Part shown: one piece after another, positions 21,716 through 30,550 of the stretch
Position numbering within the stretch: the stretch's first letter is position 1
Layout of the letters: each line of letters starts with the position of its first letter
Source: Deltaproteobacteria bacterium
Lineage (GTDB): Bacteria > Desulfobacterota > BSN033 > UBA1163
NCBI GenBank assembly: GCA_016875255.1
Contig: VGRU01000010.1
Location: 1 to 34,572, forward strand
Length of the DNA: 34,572 bases
Reading direction: 5' to 3'
Translations under genes and position numbers: made by a program
Notes under the pieces: model-generated
Database searches by the model: none
The model's input: only the letters and a program-made list of their open reading frames with translations
What the model was told of the DNA's origin: nothing

Positions 21716-23275
21716 GCCGAATCTTTAGATCTTCTCTTCATTCATACTCCAAAATTCTCCAATTATTACAAGCCGTTTGGCCGGTATATGACGGTCAATC
21801 TCGTTCCGATGGGAACGCTTGGTCTTGCAGACCTGGCAACGCAGGCGGGGTATCGAACCAAGGTCTTGCATCTTGGATTGGAATGGATCGAGAGCGGGTC
21901 CTTCTCCCCAATAAATTTTCTAAAGGGAAGAGATGTCAAGGTTGTTGCCATCCCCCTCCATTTCCATCCGCAGTCTTTTGATGTGATGAAGATCGCCAGC
22001 GAGATAAAGGGTGAAAGGAAGGAGATCTTTGTCGTCTCGGGTGGATACACAGCGAGTCTCTTTCACAAAGAGATCTTGTCTTCTTTTCCTCAAATGGATG
22101 CGATCATCCGGGGGGATTCGGAAATTCCCCTCCTTGCGTTGATGAAGGCGTTTGAAGAGAAGAGAGGGTTGGAAGGGGTTCCCAACCTCGCATGGAGAAA
22201 AGGGGAAGAGATCAGAATAAACCCTCTCTCCTATGTGGCTTCGGAAAGCGATCTGGATCGATTCTCTTATTCCAACCTTTCACTGCTCAAGGATAAAGAA
22301 ACCTATATCCACCATATGGGGATGCCTTTTGTCTGGGCCAAAGGTCTGTCGAAGAAGGAGAATCGAAAACATTTTCATCTGGGGTATCCCATCTTTCCCC
22401 TCAACATCGGAAGAGGGTGTTCCGGAAACTGCACCTGGTGCGGAGGAGGAAGCCTTGCCCAGCAGGTCGTGAATGGAAGGAAGAGGGTGGTCTTTCGCTC
22501 CCCAGAGGCTGTGGTGAAAAGCATGGCCGAGGCAAAGGAGATGGGATATGAGATGTTTAACATCGCCTTTGACCCTGGAAAGGAAGGGGAGAAATATTAC
22601 AAAGAGCTGTTTCCCCTGTTGACAAAGAATCATCTTCGAACAAGGGTCTATTTTGAATCGTTCTCGCTTCCCACTAAGTCCTTCCTCGAGGAATTTGCCA
22701 AAACCTTTATCCTCGACGGTTCTATCCTCGCCCTTTCGCCCGAATCCGGAGATGAAGGGGTGAGGCACAAGAACAAGACGTTTTCTTATTCGAATGATGA
22801 ATTGATGAAGGCGATCTCAGCGGCTGAACAATCAGGAATCAGGGTCGATCTCTTCTTCGCCATGGGGATTCCGGGCGAGAAGTATAATGATTTATCAAAA
22901 ACAGCTGCCCTTCGAAAGGAGGTTAAGCAAAGATTTAAGAGGATCGGAAGGATCTGGTCTTCCCCCATCTCTCTTGAGCCAGGCGCTCCCTGGCACCTCC
23001 ACCCCGAGGAGTTTGGCATCGTCTCAACGAAAAAAACGTTTTTAGATTTCTATCGCGGAAGTTCTCCCGGAGGAGGCGGATTAGGCTATTTTATTCCTGA
23101 CTATAAGGGAGATGGAAAAGAGTTGGATGAAAGAGGATTTGAGACGATCTTAAGAGAGGCAAAATGCAGGGAGTTCTGTTCTCTTCACCCCAATCCGACC
23201 AAAGCGAGCGATCCCTTCTGGGGCAGGCTCTATTGCCGCTATATGAGCTGGCGATCGAAAGGGGGTCATGGGTAA
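21713..23275 (+). CDS. B12-binding-domain radical SAM enzyme
   Basis: 520 residues. The N-terminal 150 form a cobalamin-binding-like Rossmann domain (DLLFIHTPKF; VPMGTLGLADLATQAGYRTK; IFVVSGGYTASLFHKEIL; DAIIRGDSEIPLLAL), though the DxHxxG cobalamin motif is not obvious. The radical SAM cluster motif is CSGNCTWCGGG in GRGCSGNCTWC, near residue 240, followed by the GGxP-like barrel strands and an Arg-rich C-terminal part. Family members catalyse methylations, ring closures or other radical steps on unactivated carbon. It is in the same orientation as, and just upstream of, the LeuA-like to U32 operon and may belong to that pathway, though a 251-bp repeat element intervenes. Confidence 0.85.
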   Translation: MAESLDLLFIHTPKFSNYYKPFGRYMTVNLVPMGTLGLADLATQAGYRTKVLHLGLEWIESGSFSPINFLKGRDVKVVAIPLHFHPQSFDVMKIASEIKGERKEIFVVSGGYTASLFHKEILSSFPQMDAIIRGDSEIPLLALMKAFEEKRGLEGVPNLAWRKGEEIRINPLSYVASESDLDRFSYSNLSLLKDKETYIHHMGMPFVWAKGLSKKENRKHFHLGYPIFPLNIGRGCSGNCTWCGGGSLAQQVVNGRKRVVFRSPEAVVKSMAEAKEMGYEMFNIAFDPGKEGEKYYKELFPLLTKNHLRTRVYFESFSLPTKSFLEEFAKTFILDGSILALSPESGDEGVRHKNKTFSYSNDELMKAISAAEQSGIRVDLFFAMGIPGEKYNDLSKTAALRKEVKQRFKRIGRIWSSPISLEPGAPWHLHPEEFGIVSTKKTFLDFYRGSSPGGGGLGYFIPDYKGDGKELDERGFETILREAKCREFCSLHPNPTKASDPFWGRLYCRYMSWRSKGGHG

Positions 23276-23289
23276 TATCATCCTCCCCC

Positions 23290-23540
23290 CTGGAGGCTGT
23301 GTCGTATTGGGAAGAAAAGGGGAAGAGGCGGTCAGGTTCCCTGCCCGCCGGCAGGCAGGCAACGCTTTAGAATGCGGGTCTTTTAAATGATGGGAAATTG
23401 AAAAAATTGTCATGCCGAACCTTGTGCTGAACTTAATTCAGTATTGTTTCGGCATCTAATAGAATCAATCCTGGATTGAATTCAGGATCGGAGACCCTGA
23501 ACCAAGGGTGACAAAAGAGCGATTACGACACAGCCTCCAG
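23290..23540. mobile_element. 251-bp MITE-like element with 17-bp perfect terminal inverted repeats
   Basis: CTGGAGGCTGTGTCGTA (23290-23306) is exactly inverted at 23524-23540. Inside are a CTGCCCGCCGGCAGGCAGG palindrome (23340-23360) and a dispersed GTCATGCCGAAC ... GGGTGACAAAA hairpin type (23410-23516). There is no ORF. It fills the gap between the radical SAM gene and the LeuA-like gene. Confidence 0.7.
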
Positions 23541-23579
23541 AGGAGAGGGTGTTAAGTGGTAATCAGGCAGGAATATTTT

Positions 23580-24776
23580 ATGACATCAGCGAATAGAATC
23601 TATATTGTGGATGGAACCCTGAGAGAAGGCGAGCAGTCTCCCGGTGTTTTCTTCACCCGAGACGAGAAGATCGAGATTGCGAAAGCGCTGGATCGATTGG
23701 GTGTGCCCATATTGGATGTGGGAATGCCATCTGTTTCAGAGGAGGAGAGGGAGGCAATCAGGGAGATTGCCCATCAGGGCCTCAGGGCATCCATCGGAGT
23801 CTCGATCAGGCTGAAGAAGGAGGAGGTCGTTCAGGCGATCCAATGCGATGTGAATGAAGTTTTCATCATTTGCCCTGTGAGCTCCCTTCATCTCAGGTTG
23901 AAACTCGGAACGGATGAAAAAGGGGTCAAGAGCCTTGCCAAAGAGGTGATTGACTATGCCTCTCGAAAAGGGCTTCTGGTCAATCTGGTGACAGAGGATG
24001 CTTCAAGGGCTGACATTCCGTTTATTAATGATCTCCTTTGCGATGCCTATGAATGGGGAGCCAGAAGAGCTTTCCTCTGCGACACCGTGGGAGTAATGGA
24101 GCCTTTCAGGATGAAGGATCTGGTCAAAAGAGTGAGAGACCAAATTCCTGCAGAGATGGGTTTGGGCGTTCACTGCCACAATGACCTGGGTCTTGCCACA
24201 GCCAATACACTGGCGAGCATCGAGGTAGGGGCGGACTATCCTTCGGTGACGATCAATGGGATCGGAGAGCGGGCAGGCAATCCACCTCTTCAAGAGATCG
24301 TTTTGGCTATGGAGAAGATCTTTCATCGGGAACACGGGATTGATATGAAGAGACTCTATCGCCTCTCCCGCCTGGTTGAGGAATATTCCGGAATCTTTAT
24401 CCCTCCCCATGCTCCCATTGTGGGCCTCAATGCTTTCCGCCACGAATCAGGCATCCATGTGGATGGAATTCTCAAAAATAGCCAGACCTATAAGGCCATC
24501 AATCCGAAAGAGGTGGGAAGAGAATCCTCTTTTGTCTTAGGGAAACATACGGGGACTCAGGCTATCGTCCACCTCTTGAAGCAGAGGGGATTTGGGGCGA
24601 AAGAGGAAGAGTTGAGAGAGATCCTGCGAAGGGTAAAAGAGAGAAAGATGGCCGGAGGGAAAAGAGAGATCAGGAAGATGGCAGAGGAGATGGAGAGGTA
24701 TTATAAAGAGAGTCTCAATTTCCCGATGGAGGCCTTCTGGGAGATTGTAGAAGAGGTTTTAAGGAAGGGTGGTTAA
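23580..24776 (+). CDS. Homocitrate/isopropylmalate synthase family protein
   Basis: 398 residues from ATG 23580 (MTSANRIYIVDGTLREGEQS); a GTG at 23556 is less likely. The DRE-TIM metallolyase signature is present: DGTLREGEQSPG at the start, HCHNDLGLATAN with the metal-binding His pair, and ERAGNPPLQEIV. The His-Glu of NAFRHESGIHVDGI is also present. At about 400 residues without a LeuA regulatory domain it resembles NifV/LysS/AksA, which join acetyl-CoA to a 2-oxoacid. It lies before (homo)aconitase-type subunits, suggesting a carbon-chain elongation cycle, but no decarboxylating dehydrogenase is present nearby. Confidence 0.88.
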   Translation: MTSANRIYIVDGTLREGEQSPGVFFTRDEKIEIAKALDRLGVPILDVGMPSVSEEEREAIREIAHQGLRASIGVSIRLKKEEVVQAIQCDVNEVFIICPVSSLHLRLKLGTDEKGVKSLAKEVIDYASRKGLLVNLVTEDASRADIPFINDLLCDAYEWGARRAFLCDTVGVMEPFRMKDLVKRVRDQIPAEMGLGVHCHNDLGLATANTLASIEVGADYPSVTINGIGERAGNPPLQEIVLAMEKIFHREHGIDMKRLYRLSRLVEEYSGIFIPPHAPIVGLNAFRHESGIHVDGILKNSQTYKAINPKEVGRESSFVLGKHTGTQAIVHLLKQRGFGAKEEELREILRRVKERKMAGGKREIRKMAEEMERYYKESLNFPMEAFWEIVEEVLRKGG

Positions 24777-24780
24777 GGGA

Positions 24781-24952
24781 GTCACGGAGATGGGCAAGCC
24801 GTCTTCCAAGGCTTCGAATGGCGGTCTTTGAATGGAATGGGAAATGGGCGATCTCTTCTGAGCCCGCCCCATCGGACAGGATGAAAGCTTGTGCCAATAC
24901 TCCGAAAGGTGCGCCACGAAGCCTTTCCAAACGGCTTACCCATCTCCGTGAG
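24781..24952. repeat. 170-bp element with 34-nt inverted repeats
   Basis: CACGGAGATGGGCAAGCCGT and onward (24783-24816) is inverted at 24917-24950 with about 30 of 34 matches; pairing continues inward in patches. It occupies the gap between the LeuA-like and large aconitase-family genes and starts 5 nt after the former's stop codon. It could be a MITE or a structured RNA. Confidence 0.65.
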
Positions 24953-25009
24953 ACGATTTTGTGCTTGATTTGGCCAAACAGTTACAAGAATTAAATAATA
25001 TGGGGAAAG

Positions 25010-26257
25010 ATGGCTAAGGGAATCACGGGTGAGATCATTGAGGGGCATGCCGATGGAAGAAGCGAGGGGAAATACCTCTCTGTGGAAGTGGACTTCGTCC
25101 TCCTGCACGACCCCACCTTTGCGCTTCTCCTTCCGGAGTTAAAAGAATCCGGAGAAGAGATCTGGGATAGGGATAAGGTCCTTCTGACCGTGGATCACTT
25201 TGCTCCTCCTTCTTCGATTGAGCGGGCCAATATGGTGAAAGAGGTTCTCTCCTTTGCAGCGGAGAAAAAACTGCCTCACCTCTCTGTCTATCAGGGGATC
25301 TGCCATCAACTTTTGGTAGAGGGGCCCTGGTTAAAACCGGGGATGCTGGTGCTTGGAGCGGATTCTCACACGGTGACCGGAGGCGCTCTTGGCTGCCTGG
25401 CAACTGGTATGGGCTCAACGGATATCCTCTACAGCCTCATCACAGGCAGAGCCTGGCTCAAGCCGCCCGAAGCAGTCCGAATCGATCTCAGGGAGAAGCT
25501 TCCTCCCTATCTCATGGGAAAGGATGTCATTCTGGACCTCCTTGGAAGATACGGGGAAGGAGGGTTCCTCTATCAGGCGATGGAGTTTTATGACATGGAT
25601 GAAGCCTTATCCATGGATGATCGATTTGCCATCTGCAATATGGCGGTTGAAGGCGGAGCAAAGAACGGGCTCTTTCAACCCGACCGGGTGACGGAAGATT
25701 TTTTGATCGAAAGGGATGGTTGTTTGAGCCATCCTGTAAATCGGTTCGATGGAGAACGGCCATACTCAAGAAAAATAGAGGTGGAGCTTTCCAAAATTAA
25801 ACCAAAGGTCGCCCTTCCTCACAGCCCTGCGCAGGTGATCGATGCAGAGGAGATGAGAGGCGAGGCCATCGACCAGGTCTTTATTGGCTCCTGCACAGGA
25901 GGAAGGTTGAGGGACATTGAGTTGACAGCGAAACTTCTCATGGGAAGAAAGGTCGCCCGGGGAGTGAACCTTCTTGTCACTCCTGCCTCACAGAGAATTT
26001 ATCAGAAGGCCATAGAGAAGGGCTATATTTCAACGATTATAGGGGCAGGAGGCGTGGTTCTCAATCCGAGTTGCGGTCCCTGCGGAGGCATTGATAAAGG
26101 AATTCTTGGAAGAGAGGAAAAGTGTCTGAGCACCTCAAACAGAAATTTTAAGGGCAGGATGGGAGACCCCTCCTCAAAGGTCTTTCTCTCTTCTCCCCTT
26201 ACAGCGGCTGCCTCTGCCCTTGCAGGCAGGATCATCGATCCGAGAGAGGTGATGTGA
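25010..26257 (+). CDS. Aconitase-family dehydratase, large subunit (LeuC/homoaconitase-like)
   Basis: 415 residues. Cluster ligands are visible: IGSCTGGR and NPSCGPCGG (CxxC). VDHFAPPSSIERANMVKEVL and GADSHTVTGGALGCLATGMG are typical substrate-site segments. With the next gene it forms a two-subunit isomerase of the 3-isopropylmalate dehydratase/homoaconitase group. The start ATG 25010 has a GGGGAAAG site. Its stop overlaps the small subunit's start. The upstream synthase homologue suggests that its substrate is the synthase product. Confidence 0.92.
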   Translation: MAKGITGEIIEGHADGRSEGKYLSVEVDFVLLHDPTFALLLPELKESGEEIWDRDKVLLTVDHFAPPSSIERANMVKEVLSFAAEKKLPHLSVYQGICHQLLVEGPWLKPGMLVLGADSHTVTGGALGCLATGMGSTDILYSLITGRAWLKPPEAVRIDLREKLPPYLMGKDVILDLLGRYGEGGFLYQAMEFYDMDEALSMDDRFAICNMAVEGGAKNGLFQPDRVTEDFLIERDGCLSHPVNRFDGERPYSRKIEVELSKIKPKVALPHSPAQVIDAEEMRGEAIDQVFIGSCTGGRLRDIELTAKLLMGRKVARGVNLLVTPASQRIYQKAIEKGYISTIIGAGGVVLNPSCGPCGGIDKGILGREEKCLSTSNRNFKGRMGDPSSKVFLSSPLTAAASALAGRIIDPREVM

Positions 26258-26772
26258 TGGCGCTTCCTGAAATCATCTCCGGCCGTGTCTGGAAGTTGGG
26301 AGATCATGTGAATACGGACCTGCTCCATCCTCCCTCTCACTTCACTCCGGATGAGAAGAGGATGAAGGAAGGAATTGCGGAGGGGAGGACGAGATTGGGC
26401 GCGGGGGTAAAGGGGGATTCATCGGAGGAGGGATGGATCATCGTGGCAGGAGAGAATTTCGGCTGCGGTTCAAGTCGTGAGACTTCAGTAAGGGGCCTCG
26501 CCTCTTTTGGAGTCAAAGGGGTTGTGGCTGTGTACTTCGCAAGAATTTTTATGCGAAGCCTGGTCAACCTCGGCATTCCTGTCTTTGAAGCCAAAGAGAT
26601 ACAAGGGTGTGTGAAGGATGGAGAGATGATCCGCATCTCTTTAAAAGAGGTGTGGATTGAGGGGCCGGATTCGAAACGGTTTCCATTTTCACCTCTTGAT
26701 CCCCATCTCAGGAGAATTCTTGAGGCAGGCGGACTCATTGGCTATCTCCGGAGTGAAAAGCATGGGATATGA
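26257..26772 (+). CDS. Aconitase-family dehydratase, small subunit (LeuD-like)
   Basis: 171 residues from ATG 26257 (TGATG with the large subunit stop; a GTG 3 nt earlier is the alternative). Swivel domain with GRVWKLGDHVNTDLLHPPSHF, the hallmark FGCGSSRE of NFGCGSSRETSV, and GVVAVYFARIFMRSLVNLGIPV. In IPM-type small subunits the segment after NTD sets substrate preference; LLHPPSHF is unlike the usual IIP(K/A)R of LeuD, so the substrate is probably not isopropylmalate. It overlaps the flavoprotein gene by 11 nt. Confidence 0.92.
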   Translation: MALPEIISGRVWKLGDHVNTDLLHPPSHFTPDEKRMKEGIAEGRTRLGAGVKGDSSEEGWIIVAGENFGCGSSRETSVRGLASFGVKGVVAVYFARIFMRSLVNLGIPVFEAKEIQGCVKDGEMIRISLKEVWIEGPDSKRFPFSPLDPHLRRILEAGGLIGYLRSEKHGI

Positions 26773-27976
26773 TTACGATGTGATTGTGGTGGGAGGAGGG
26801 CCGGCCGGGCTCAATGCGGCCATCCGGGCCCGGTGGGTGAAGAGGTATAAAGCCATCCCATGCAGTACCCTCCTCATCGAAAACTCCTATCCGGGCGGGC
26901 TGGCCTCCTGGCGAGGGTGTCTCTTCACAGGCCCTTCGTGGAAGATGGAGGGGAAGGATATTGTCCGACGTCTCCTGAAGGATGTGGAGGGTCTGAATAT
27001 TGGGGTTCATCAGGGAAGAGTCAACAGGATCAATTCTAAAGGAGAAATCAAAGAGGTCTTCACTTCGGACGGGAAGGTCTTCCGGTCACTGGCTGTGATC
27101 ATTGCCGCCGGCATTAAGGTTCTTGTCAATGAAAGAGACTATCTTGGCCGCGGCCTGGAAGTGACGAGCATGGGTTATGAATTTATCGTCTCCCATCTGA
27201 AAAGGGTTCTCAGCCAAGATTGGAAGGCGAGACTGGTGGTTGTGGGAAGCGAGAAAGTCCGAAACCTCATCCCTTTGATCCAGGCCCTGAACCATAACCG
27301 TTCTCCCCTTTTATTTGTCATAGAGGGAGATGGCGAAGGGAGTGAAGATGTTGTCAGGGGATGGGTCGAAAGATACTGGGGGGATGGCCAGCTTCAGGGG
27401 ATAACGGTCAGGACAACGAAGGGGCTTCGCAAGATAAGATGTGGGAAGGTGCTTTTGGACTTTAACTCCTATGAACTTTCGCCTGCCTGGAGGATGAAGA
27501 TCGGGGCCGAAGAATTCGGCTCTCCTTTCATCAAGGTCAATCAGGACATGGAGACATCGGTCCCGGGCATCTTTGCGGCAGGTGATGTGACCTCAGGAGG
27601 GTACAACTCCTTTGCAAGGGCAGTGGCGCAGGGAATGGCGGCAGGCCTGAGCGCTTATCGATATGTCTATTATAAAAAATTCGGGACCTATCCGATTCTC
27701 TTTGCCTATCGTCCGACAGATTTCCAGGTTCCGTCAGATTTTGAAGAGCTTCCTCCTCTCGATGGGGATCTTCTTCCCAAATCCCTGACAGATGGAAAAG
27801 AGATTGAAACTTTATTGGGAAAGAAGTGGGCCGGGCTGTCGGGAAGCCTTAGTGGAAAGCTTTCGATCGAGGAGATTGCAAAGAAGAAAAAACTCAATTT
27901 TGAAGAGTTAAAAAAAGTATTGAAACGGTTGGTGGAGAAGAAGATGATTACCTTCCATATCGAGGATAAACGATGA
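26762..27976 (+). CDS. Thioredoxin-reductase-like flavoprotein lacking the redox CxxC
   Basis: 404 residues from ATG 26762 (a longer reading from 26657 lies within the previous gene). FAD motif YDVIVVGGGPAGLNAAIRAR and the second FAD-binding stretch VPGIFAAGDVTSGGYNSFAR are intact. Where thioredoxin reductases have CAxC before the NAD(P)H domain, this protein has GLEVTSMGYEFIVSHL, so it cannot reduce thioredoxin in the usual way. The C-terminal 60 residues (LSIEEIAKKKKLNFEELKKV LKRLVEKKMI) look like an added winged helix. It may oxidise or reduce a pathway intermediate or take electrons from ferredoxin. Overlaps LuxE by 4 nt. Confidence 0.82.
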   Translation: MGYDYDVIVVGGGPAGLNAAIRARWVKRYKAIPCSTLLIENSYPGGLASWRGCLFTGPSWKMEGKDIVRRLLKDVEGLNIGVHQGRVNRINSKGEIKEVFTSDGKVFRSLAVIIAAGIKVLVNERDYLGRGLEVTSMGYEFIVSHLKRVLSQDWKARLVVVGSEKVRNLIPLIQALNHNRSPLLFVIEGDGEGSEDVVRGWVERYWGDGQLQGITVRTTKGLRKIRCGKVLLDFNSYELSPAWRMKIGAEEFGSPFIKVNQDMETSVPGIFAAGDVTSGGYNSFARAVAQGMAAGLSAYRYVYYKKFGTYPILFAYRPTDFQVPSDFEELPPLDGDLLPKSLTDGKEIETLLGKKWAGLSGSLSGKLSIEEIAKKKKLNFEELKKVLKRLVEKKMITFHIEDKR

Positions 27977-29097
27977 GCGAATTACCCCAAGAGGTCCTTG
28001 AACTCGATCAAAAGATCATCGACTTCATCCGGAAAGGAACAGACCGTAAGGACGATGAAGGGTTCAACAGCCTTGCACTCGAAGTTTTTAGACTCCAGTT
28101 TAAATCGATTCCACTTTACAGGCGCTACTGTGAGAAGAGGGGAATCAAATCGGAAAAGATCTCCTCCTGGGAGGAGATCCCGGCTCTTCCCACGGATGTC
28201 TTCAAGGTGATGGAACTCTCCATGTTTCCTTCGCAGACCGTAAGGACCTTTATGACGAGCGGAACAACAAAGCCTGAGGAGAGAGGAAAGGTCGGTTACG
28301 ATGAGGGAGGTCTGAGGCTCATGGATGCGACGATCGAGGAGGCGGCCTCTTCTTTTCTCTTCCCTGATGGGATGAAGACAAAGATCCTGATCATTGCTCC
28401 TTCGCCCGAGATAGCTCCCCATATGATCATGGCCTACGGGATGAACCGGCTGAAGGAGCGCTTCGGTCTTCCTCAGAGCTGCTTTCTTGTTGGCCGGGAG
28501 GGTTTTAAAGTGGAAACACTCCTGAAGGAGCTCCGCTCTTCGGAAGAAGAAGATATGCCTGTGACGCTCTGCGGGGGTTCCTTCGGATTCGTCAATTTCT
28601 TCGACTATTGCCGTGAAAAAGAATTAAGGTTTAAGCTTCCCCCCGGTTCCCGCACACTCGATGCCGGCGGATTTAAAGGAAGAAGCAGGGAGGTGAAGCG
28701 GGAGGAGTTTGTGAGGGAATGCGAAGAGGCTCTTGGAATCCAAAAAAATTATTCGGTCAATCTTCTGGGAATGACGGAGATCAGTTCGCAGTTTTATGAC
28801 AGCACATTGCGGAATTTCCATAAGGGGCTCCATGCCGAAGTGGCCAAGATCAATCCTCCCTGGACAAAGACGGTTGTCGTCGATCCGGAGAGCCTGAAAC
28901 CTCTTCCAGGCGTTGAGACAGGCCTGCTCAAACACTACGACCTTGCCAACAGAGGCCACATCCTGGCCATTCAGACCGATGATCTCGGGAGGATGACTCC
29001 GGAAGGATTCGAGGTCTTCGGAAGATCGAAAGAGTCAGAGGCAAAGGGTTGTTCCCTGACGATCGATGAGATGACCCGTATCGAAAAAGGAAGATGA
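27973..29097 (+). CDS. LuxE-like acyl-protein synthetase
   Basis: 374 residues of the LuxE family, which activates a carboxylic acid as acyl-AMP and passes it to a partner protein's Cys. Seen are IPALPTDVFKVMEL, the phosphate-binding FMTSGTTKPEERG, LCGGSFGFVNFFDYC, and NLLGMTEISSQFYD (adenylate-forming motif), then TDDLGRM. It is coupled by ATGA-type overlaps to the flavoprotein before and LuxC after. LuxC-LuxE together reduce an acid to an aldehyde. No luxAB is present, so the purpose is not light. Confidence 0.9.
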   Translation: MSELPQEVLELDQKIIDFIRKGTDRKDDEGFNSLALEVFRLQFKSIPLYRRYCEKRGIKSEKISSWEEIPALPTDVFKVMELSMFPSQTVRTFMTSGTTKPEERGKVGYDEGGLRLMDATIEEAASSFLFPDGMKTKILIIAPSPEIAPHMIMAYGMNRLKERFGLPQSCFLVGREGFKVETLLKELRSSEEEDMPVTLCGGSFGFVNFFDYCREKELRFKLPPGSRTLDAGGFKGRSREVKREEFVRECEEALGIQKNYSVNLLGMTEISSQFYDSTLRNFHKGLHAEVAKINPPWTKTVVVDPESLKPLPGVETGLLKHYDLANRGHILAIQTDDLGRMTPEGFEVFGRSKESEAKGCSLTIDEMTRIEKGR

Positions 29098-30536
29098 TGG
29101 AGAATTTTGAATTAGAGGCATTTTATGTTCCCCCGGGGTTGAGAGACCGGGTGAAAATAGCCAGAACCTTGGTCTATGAAGATGGGGCAACCCGTATCCT
29201 CTTAAAGATTCCTTCGATCGATCGAACCCTCATTCAATCCCTGATCCATCATCTGAGAGAGAAGAGAGGGACCTATCTTGCTGATCTTCCGATTGAGACG
29301 ATTGTCCAGGTTCTGGACGAGGCTTCGCGGAGATGGCTGGACAAGAATTATCCCCTCAGGAAACTTGCCCTGAAGACCATTCCCCTGATCACTGGTTTCT
29401 CTCCCGAGGTTGTGGAGGCAAGCATCGATGCGGAGATGGAGAGCTCTCTCAGAGAGGATATGTGGCGCGCCCTTTCTCTGGAGATCGGAAATCCTCTCTA
29501 CTTAAATGATTTTCAGTACTCCCCTCAATTAGGCGGATACAGCCGGGCCTTTGGCCCTGAACTGATTGTCTCCATCTTTTCGGAAAACATCCCGGCCCTT
29601 CCGCACCTTCTCTTCATGAGGTCTGCCCTGGTGAAGTCAGCCTGTCTCGGAAAGGTGGCAAGGGGCGAGCCCACCTTTGCTCCTCTCTATTTAAAGACGA
29701 TGGAAGAGATCGACCCGGAGATGGCGGAATGTGTGGCTGTCCTTTACTGGCAGGGAGGAGAGGAGGAGATCGAACCTTTTCTCTTCGGGCAAGCGGATGC
29801 GGTTGTCCTCTTCGGAGGGGTGGAGACATGCAGGTCTCTCCTTGAGAAGATTCCCCGCAGGGTTAAGACGCTGGTTCATGGCCACCGATTGGGTTTCGGA
29901 GTGATCGGACGGCAAAGGATGAGGCGTCAAGATCTGGAGAGGCTGGCTGAAGAGGTTGCGCTTGATTGCTCCATGTTCGATCAGCAAGCCTGCCTTGCCC
30001 CCCATGTCTACTATCTGGAAAAGGGCGGGGAGGTTTCTCCGAAAGAGTTCTGTCAGGCAGTTGCCGTGGCGATGGAAAGGCTGAATCAGAGGATGCCGAG
30101 GGGAAGAATCACTCCTCACGAGGCATCCACGATCCATCAGCTCAGAGCCGCATACGAATTCAGGGAGTTGAATGGAGAAGAGGTTCTCGTCCTGACCTCT
30201 CCATCCGGGACGGATTGGACTGTTGTTTATGAGAAAGATCCAGGAGCGTTCTCTCCATCTCCTTTGAACCGGTTCTTACGAATTTATGGCGTGGAGGATA
30301 TTTTCAGGATTCTTTCATCCCTGAAACCAATTGGTCCCTTCCTGCAAAATGCGGCCGTAGCCATAGGAGATAAACGGGAAAAAGAGTTTATCGGAACACT
30401 TGGGGAGCTTGGAGTGGCGAGAATCACTTCACCCGGAAAGATGTCCGTTCCTTCGATGATGTGGCACCATGATGGGATATCGCCTCTGGCCTCTCTCGTT
30501 CACTGGTGCGATGTGGAGAAGAAGGATGAATTTTAA
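29094..30536 (+). CDS. LuxC-like acyl-CoA/acyl reductase
   Basis: 480 residues, full length for the LuxC acyl-CoA reductase family (aldehyde dehydrogenase superfamily). The likely catalytic Cys is in FDQQACLAPHVYYLEKGG (around residue 302). NADPH-binding and core segments include PHLLFMRSALVKSACLGKVA and ADAVVLFGGVETCRSLLEKI. It takes the acyl group from LuxE or CoA and reduces it to an aldehyde. It starts within the luxE stop (ATGATG). Confidence 0.9.
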   Translation: MMENFELEAFYVPPGLRDRVKIARTLVYEDGATRILLKIPSIDRTLIQSLIHHLREKRGTYLADLPIETIVQVLDEASRRWLDKNYPLRKLALKTIPLITGFSPEVVEASIDAEMESSLREDMWRALSLEIGNPLYLNDFQYSPQLGGYSRAFGPELIVSIFSENIPALPHLLFMRSALVKSACLGKVARGEPTFAPLYLKTMEEIDPEMAECVAVLYWQGGEEEIEPFLFGQADAVVLFGGVETCRSLLEKIPRRVKTLVHGHRLGFGVIGRQRMRRQDLERLAEEVALDCSMFDQQACLAPHVYYLEKGGEVSPKEFCQAVAVAMERLNQRMPRGRITPHEASTIHQLRAAYEFRELNGEEVLVLTSPSGTDWTVVYEKDPGAFSPSPLNRFLRIYGVEDIFRILSSLKPIGPFLQNAAVAIGDKREKEFIGTLGELGVARITSPGKMSVPSMMWHHDGISPLASLVHWCDVEKKDEF

Positions 30537-30550
30537 AGGAGATGTCAGCT

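Noticed and set aside
27973..30536. Bioluminescence (lux) operon
   Set aside because: LuxC and LuxE are present but luxA, luxB and luxD are not, and the flanking genes are of 2-oxoacid metabolism.
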